Assembly (NCBI GenBank): GCA_023079485.1
Contig: CM041083.1
Location: 173,159,480 to 173,223,479 of the forward strand
From: Archilochus colubris
Lineage: Eukaryota > Chordata > Aves > Apodiformes > Trochilidae
Direction of reading: 5' to 3'
DNA length: 64,000 nucleotides
In this document: positions 60,822 through 64,000 of the stretch, in pieces
Numbering within the stretch: the first letter of the stretch is position 1
Layout of the letters: the number at the start of each line of letters is the position of its first letter
The notes under the pieces: generated by a model
The model's database searches: none
The model's input: only the letters and a program-made list of their open reading frames with translations
What the model was told of the DNA's origin: nothing
Position numbers and translations under genes: made by a program

Positions 60822-63800
60822 CAATTTGGGTTAGTTCCACCCCCCAGTTACACCCTTGTGGCCCCAGGATATTTATTCTCTGTTCTGCTCCCTAGGGAAG
60901 TGCTGAAAGCCTTAATTTGCCCACATAACTTCAGACAGAGCATTTTGATGAGCAGGCCACATTTGCCGAGGTTCAGACCTTGAATTTATAGTGGATACTC
61001 TGCTGCTGTCTTCTTGATAAAGGATGTCTCTGGCTGGACAGGCTTTGCCTCTGCAGACTGGTTTAGAGATTGAGATGCCCCAGCCACTTCTGCCTCTGCT
61101 GGGTCCCTCCTGTGCATATTCAGGCATGTGACCTGCCATTCCCCTGGAATTGTTTCAAGCCGCTGAATTAACAGAACTAGTTCATAAAGTCTTTGACTGA
61201 GTTTATCCCCTCCTGTTTTTAATAACGTGGCAGGAACAGGGCATTGTCAAAACCTGGCTCCAGACCCTTTCTGAGCCCTAAATCTGATTACTGCTGGGAT
61301 GGCTTTGAAAGTTGGCTTAGAACTACTCTGCAGGCTGGAAAAAATGTCATCAAGCTTTCTCCTTTGTCACTGTCCCTTTGGGGATGACAGCAAAGTGCTC
61401 TGTCCTGCTACAACTGCTACTGTGTTTGCAGCTGAACAGCTGCATGGGTATCTCCTGCAGCACCTCAGGCCCTGGGCTACAGGCACAGAGATGAGAGGTT
61501 GTGTACTGATATTTGGCAGAGTTACAGCCCCTTCCCGTGTCTCTTCTCTTTTCTACAACGACATGCTTTGAAATTTGGAGGGCTCCATTTTTCCAACACG
61601 CCCAAGCTCCTTGTAGTTGACAGCCTCCATGTCATTGTCTTGGTCAGGTGCTCTTAGGAGCACTCTCCTGCTCTGTCTCCTCCACCCAAGAAATATAATC
61701 TTGTCAGACCAGCAGCATGTGACCCTTTGCCACATGTTGATCTTCCAAGATTATCCAAGGTCTTTACCAAGCCACCCCTTGTTCTTTATACTTGGATTTC
61801 TTCCAAGGGTTACCCTACTGCCTTGCATTTCTCTGTACAATATTTCCAGTGGTTTCCCACTGGGACACCAGCCTCCTCCATCTCTTTCAGGCCTGAGTTT
61901 TCTAGAGTGTCAGACTTCCTGGTTTGTTGATATTTCAGTCTATAATTTTTATTCCCCAAAGACTGTGTTGTCACTGCAGCTCAGCTGTTTCCTTTGGTTT
62001 CTCATCATAAGAAAACTGTCTTTCACCAGAGCTATTACTAGGTAATCCTTTGCTCATAGAGTGGAAGTCATTTTTTGTGTCTTGAATCAGTATCTTTAAG
62101 GTTATCTCTCTGGAAGTGCTTCTCCTCTAGATCTCCAGATGCCACTGTGAATGATCATACAAGAAAACATTTACTGTGAATCTGTTACTTCCTTTTGAGA
62201 CTTGGACAGAGGTGCCTTTTTCTGCTCTCCTTTCCCATGCACAGCTCAGAAAGTGTGGCCATTTCATGCTTATATGGGATTTGATGATGCTCCTCAATAC
62301 ATGTGTCTCACTATGGGACTTTTCATGACACAAGTGGCAAGTGTCAATGTCTCTTTGAGGACATATACAAGTAACAAACCCCACCACATGGTGATCAACC
62401 ACGTCAAATTTTTTTCTTTCTTTGGTACAAACCAGTAGTTGCCTGGAGCAGTTTTCTCACTGACACTGGCAGCTGCATTCATCTCAGTTTTATCCTGGGA
62501 CTAGATTGGGCCCTTACCCTGAGTCAGGCTAAAATTACCATTTTTCTCTTCCATGTTGTCCCATCCATAAAGCCCTTCTAGTCCCTCATTGCACACATTC
62601 CCTGTGACCTCAGAGAAGTGGTTTCAAGGCAGGTGGGATGTACCTTGACTCTGAGACAATTAGTCCAGTGACAACCTAACCTGAAGCCTGACACAGCAAT
62701 CAGGAGCAGTAATTTTGCCCTAGCAAAGTGCAAGTTTCCCAGAGTAATGTTACCCTGATTTAGGTAAACACACATAGAAGGTGTGGCAGGAGGGAACTAC
62801 AACCTAAATACTTCAAGTCCCTGAAGGGTTTTTGCAGCTGATGCTACCACCTCTTCTCCTCCTGCTATTACCCAGGCTAGAGTCACTACATCTAGGATAA
62901 AGCTGCTTTGATTCAGTCTCAGATTTTGAACCCCGAGTCAGCAATTAATTTCCCAAAAGGCATCAGAGCTTGTGCTGTGCATTGTGGTCTTTATTCCCTT
63001 AAACCTCCAGGGGCGTTGGCACTGAACCTTTCTTCTTCCCATTGCACCCGGTCCTTCTCATGATGCTCTTCTGTAGCTGTTGTAACAGCCCAAAGAGATG
63101 AGAGCATATTCTTTACAAGGAGTACCTGCTTCAAAAGTCCTGGGAAGAAATACAGTTTCTGAAAATGTTAAAAGAGTCTGAGCTCCCCCTCCTTTGCAGA
63201 GCCCTCAGGCCAAAACACCTTCACACTTGGAGCTTCGAGATGTGCTCAAGGTGGCTCCTCCCTCCTGGTGCCTCTTCCAGCTCTCAATTTCAACCAAATA
63301 AAGAGAAAGCAGGTCCCTCCAGAGAGGCTGCTCAAGGAGGTGCTGCATCCCTGCAGGAGCCCAGGGAGCTAAGGGTGGAGGGGTTAAAGTGGTAGATGCC
63401 CAAACCACATCTCTCCCCTCTCCTACCTTTGTACCGGCTGCACCGACTGCAGGCACCGAGGTGGTGGGCAGCTTGCCACTCTCTAGATGAACTTGCTGCC
63501 TCTAGATTTCTTCTTTAATTTTTTTTTCTATTCCCTGCTGCAGGCTAAACCCTGATCCCAGGCAAGTCAGTGGCAAAACTCTCATCTGTTTCTTGAGGAC
63601 TGGGGTTTGGCCCTGAATCAGGGTGAAATAGCAAATGGGTTGTGACAGAGTATTTGTACTGAGGCAGATAGGTGAAAACTTGAATTGTGCCCCAATGTTT
63701 CGGCTGCTGTAGCATCTGGACTAACACTGATTCCCTTGAATGCTGACTATGAATTATCCATGTTCTTAAGATTGTGCTGGAGCATCCAAATACATCTTTT

Positions 63801-64000
63801 CCCCTTGGAGTTTGCATGCAGCCCAACATCTTAAGGTCAAGATTTGCTCTCCAGAGGGAAGCAGATGGTCTCCTGAGTGATGTGTTTTCAGTCACTGAGC
63901 ATGAATATGAAAAAGCCTTCTTATTTTCCAAGCATATGAAAGTCAGTAATGTAGAACAGTCCCTGGGAATCTTAATATGTGAATAAACATGTGTGTTGCA
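60822..64000. other. Unique non-coding DNA to window end
   Basis: About 3.2 kb with no supported gene. The 142-codon plus-strand frame at 61617-62045 is Leu/Ser/Pro-rich without a recognisable domain. A possible ancient repeat relic lies at 63546-63640. Confidence 0.5.
63546..63640. repeat. Possible ancient amniote repeat relic
   Basis: AACCCTGATCCCAGGCAAGT, CAGTGGCAAAACTCTCAT and GGTTTGGCCCTGAATCAGG follow the order of 'CTGATCC..GTCAATGGCAAAACTCCCATTGACTTCAGTGGG..GGCCC' wording remembered from turtle and crocodilian genomes. This is the best of the ancient-relic matches in the window. Confidence 0.4.

Noticed and set aside
1..64000. Endogenous retrovirus, tRNA genes, CRISPR array, bacterial-type operon
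   Set aside because: No LTR pair, primer-binding site or gag/pol protein signature seen; no cloverleaf-like sequence with a T-loop GTTCGAATC core found; no regularly spaced direct repeats; the transposon content is plainly avian.

Overview
The window reads as a piece of a bird nuclear genome. The main evidence is at least sixteen 5'-truncated CR1 non-LTR retrotransposon copies, the dominant avian LINE. They show the CR1 ORF2 C-terminal protein tail, the typical 3' wording (a GAGGTC..TTCCAACC block) and the terminal ATTCTATG-type octamer repeat. The 3' sequences of the best-preserved pair (3131-3895 and 14359-14886) look to me like a neoavian, perhaps passerine, CR1-J-like subfamily; that placement is from memory and is not proven. 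Base composition is AT-leaning with few CpGs, as in macrochromosomal intergenic or intronic DNA.

I find no host protein-coding gene that can be supported, and no tRNA, rRNA, CRISPR array or endogenous retrovirus. Every long open frame belongs to a CR1 copy, to a short-period microsatellite, or to unique DNA with no recognisable protein. The window is most economically read as a gene desert or the inside of a very large intron.

Layout. 1-3.1 kb: unique non-coding DNA. 3.1-3.9 kb: young CR1 (+). 3.9-8.9 kb: unique, with ancient-repeat-like phrases near 8 kb and a 20-bp perfect palindrome at 6942. 8.9-10.1 kb: two CR1 copies head to tail (+). 11.5-12.2 kb: older CR1 (+), followed by a 240-bp TCTTC microsatellite. 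14.4-14.9 kb: second young CR1 (+). 15.9-16.7 kb: long, decayed CR1 (-). 18.2 kb: CR1 tail (+). 18.3-25.0 kb: unique. 25.0-25.4 kb: large TTCC/TGCC tetranucleotide array. 28.6-30.0 kb: two CR1 pieces (+). 34.4-36.3 kb: CR1 (-), a very old CR1/L3-like relic (-) and a CR1 tail (+). 36.6 kb: AAAC-rich tract. 36.7-43.8 kb: unique DNA with the two most interesting regulatory-looking spots, a CpG cluster with a MARE/AP-1-like site at 39.8 kb and a textbook p53-family response element at 41171-41190. 43.9, 49.6, 57.7 and 60.4 kb: further CR1 tails (+), separated by unique DNA to the end.

No set of genes working together can be described here. The content is a record of retrotransposition (13 of 16 CR1 pieces on the + strand), microsatellite growth and a few candidate cis-regulatory sites. 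I did not find a novel multi-gene system. Family names and the recalled consensus wording come from memory, not from a search.
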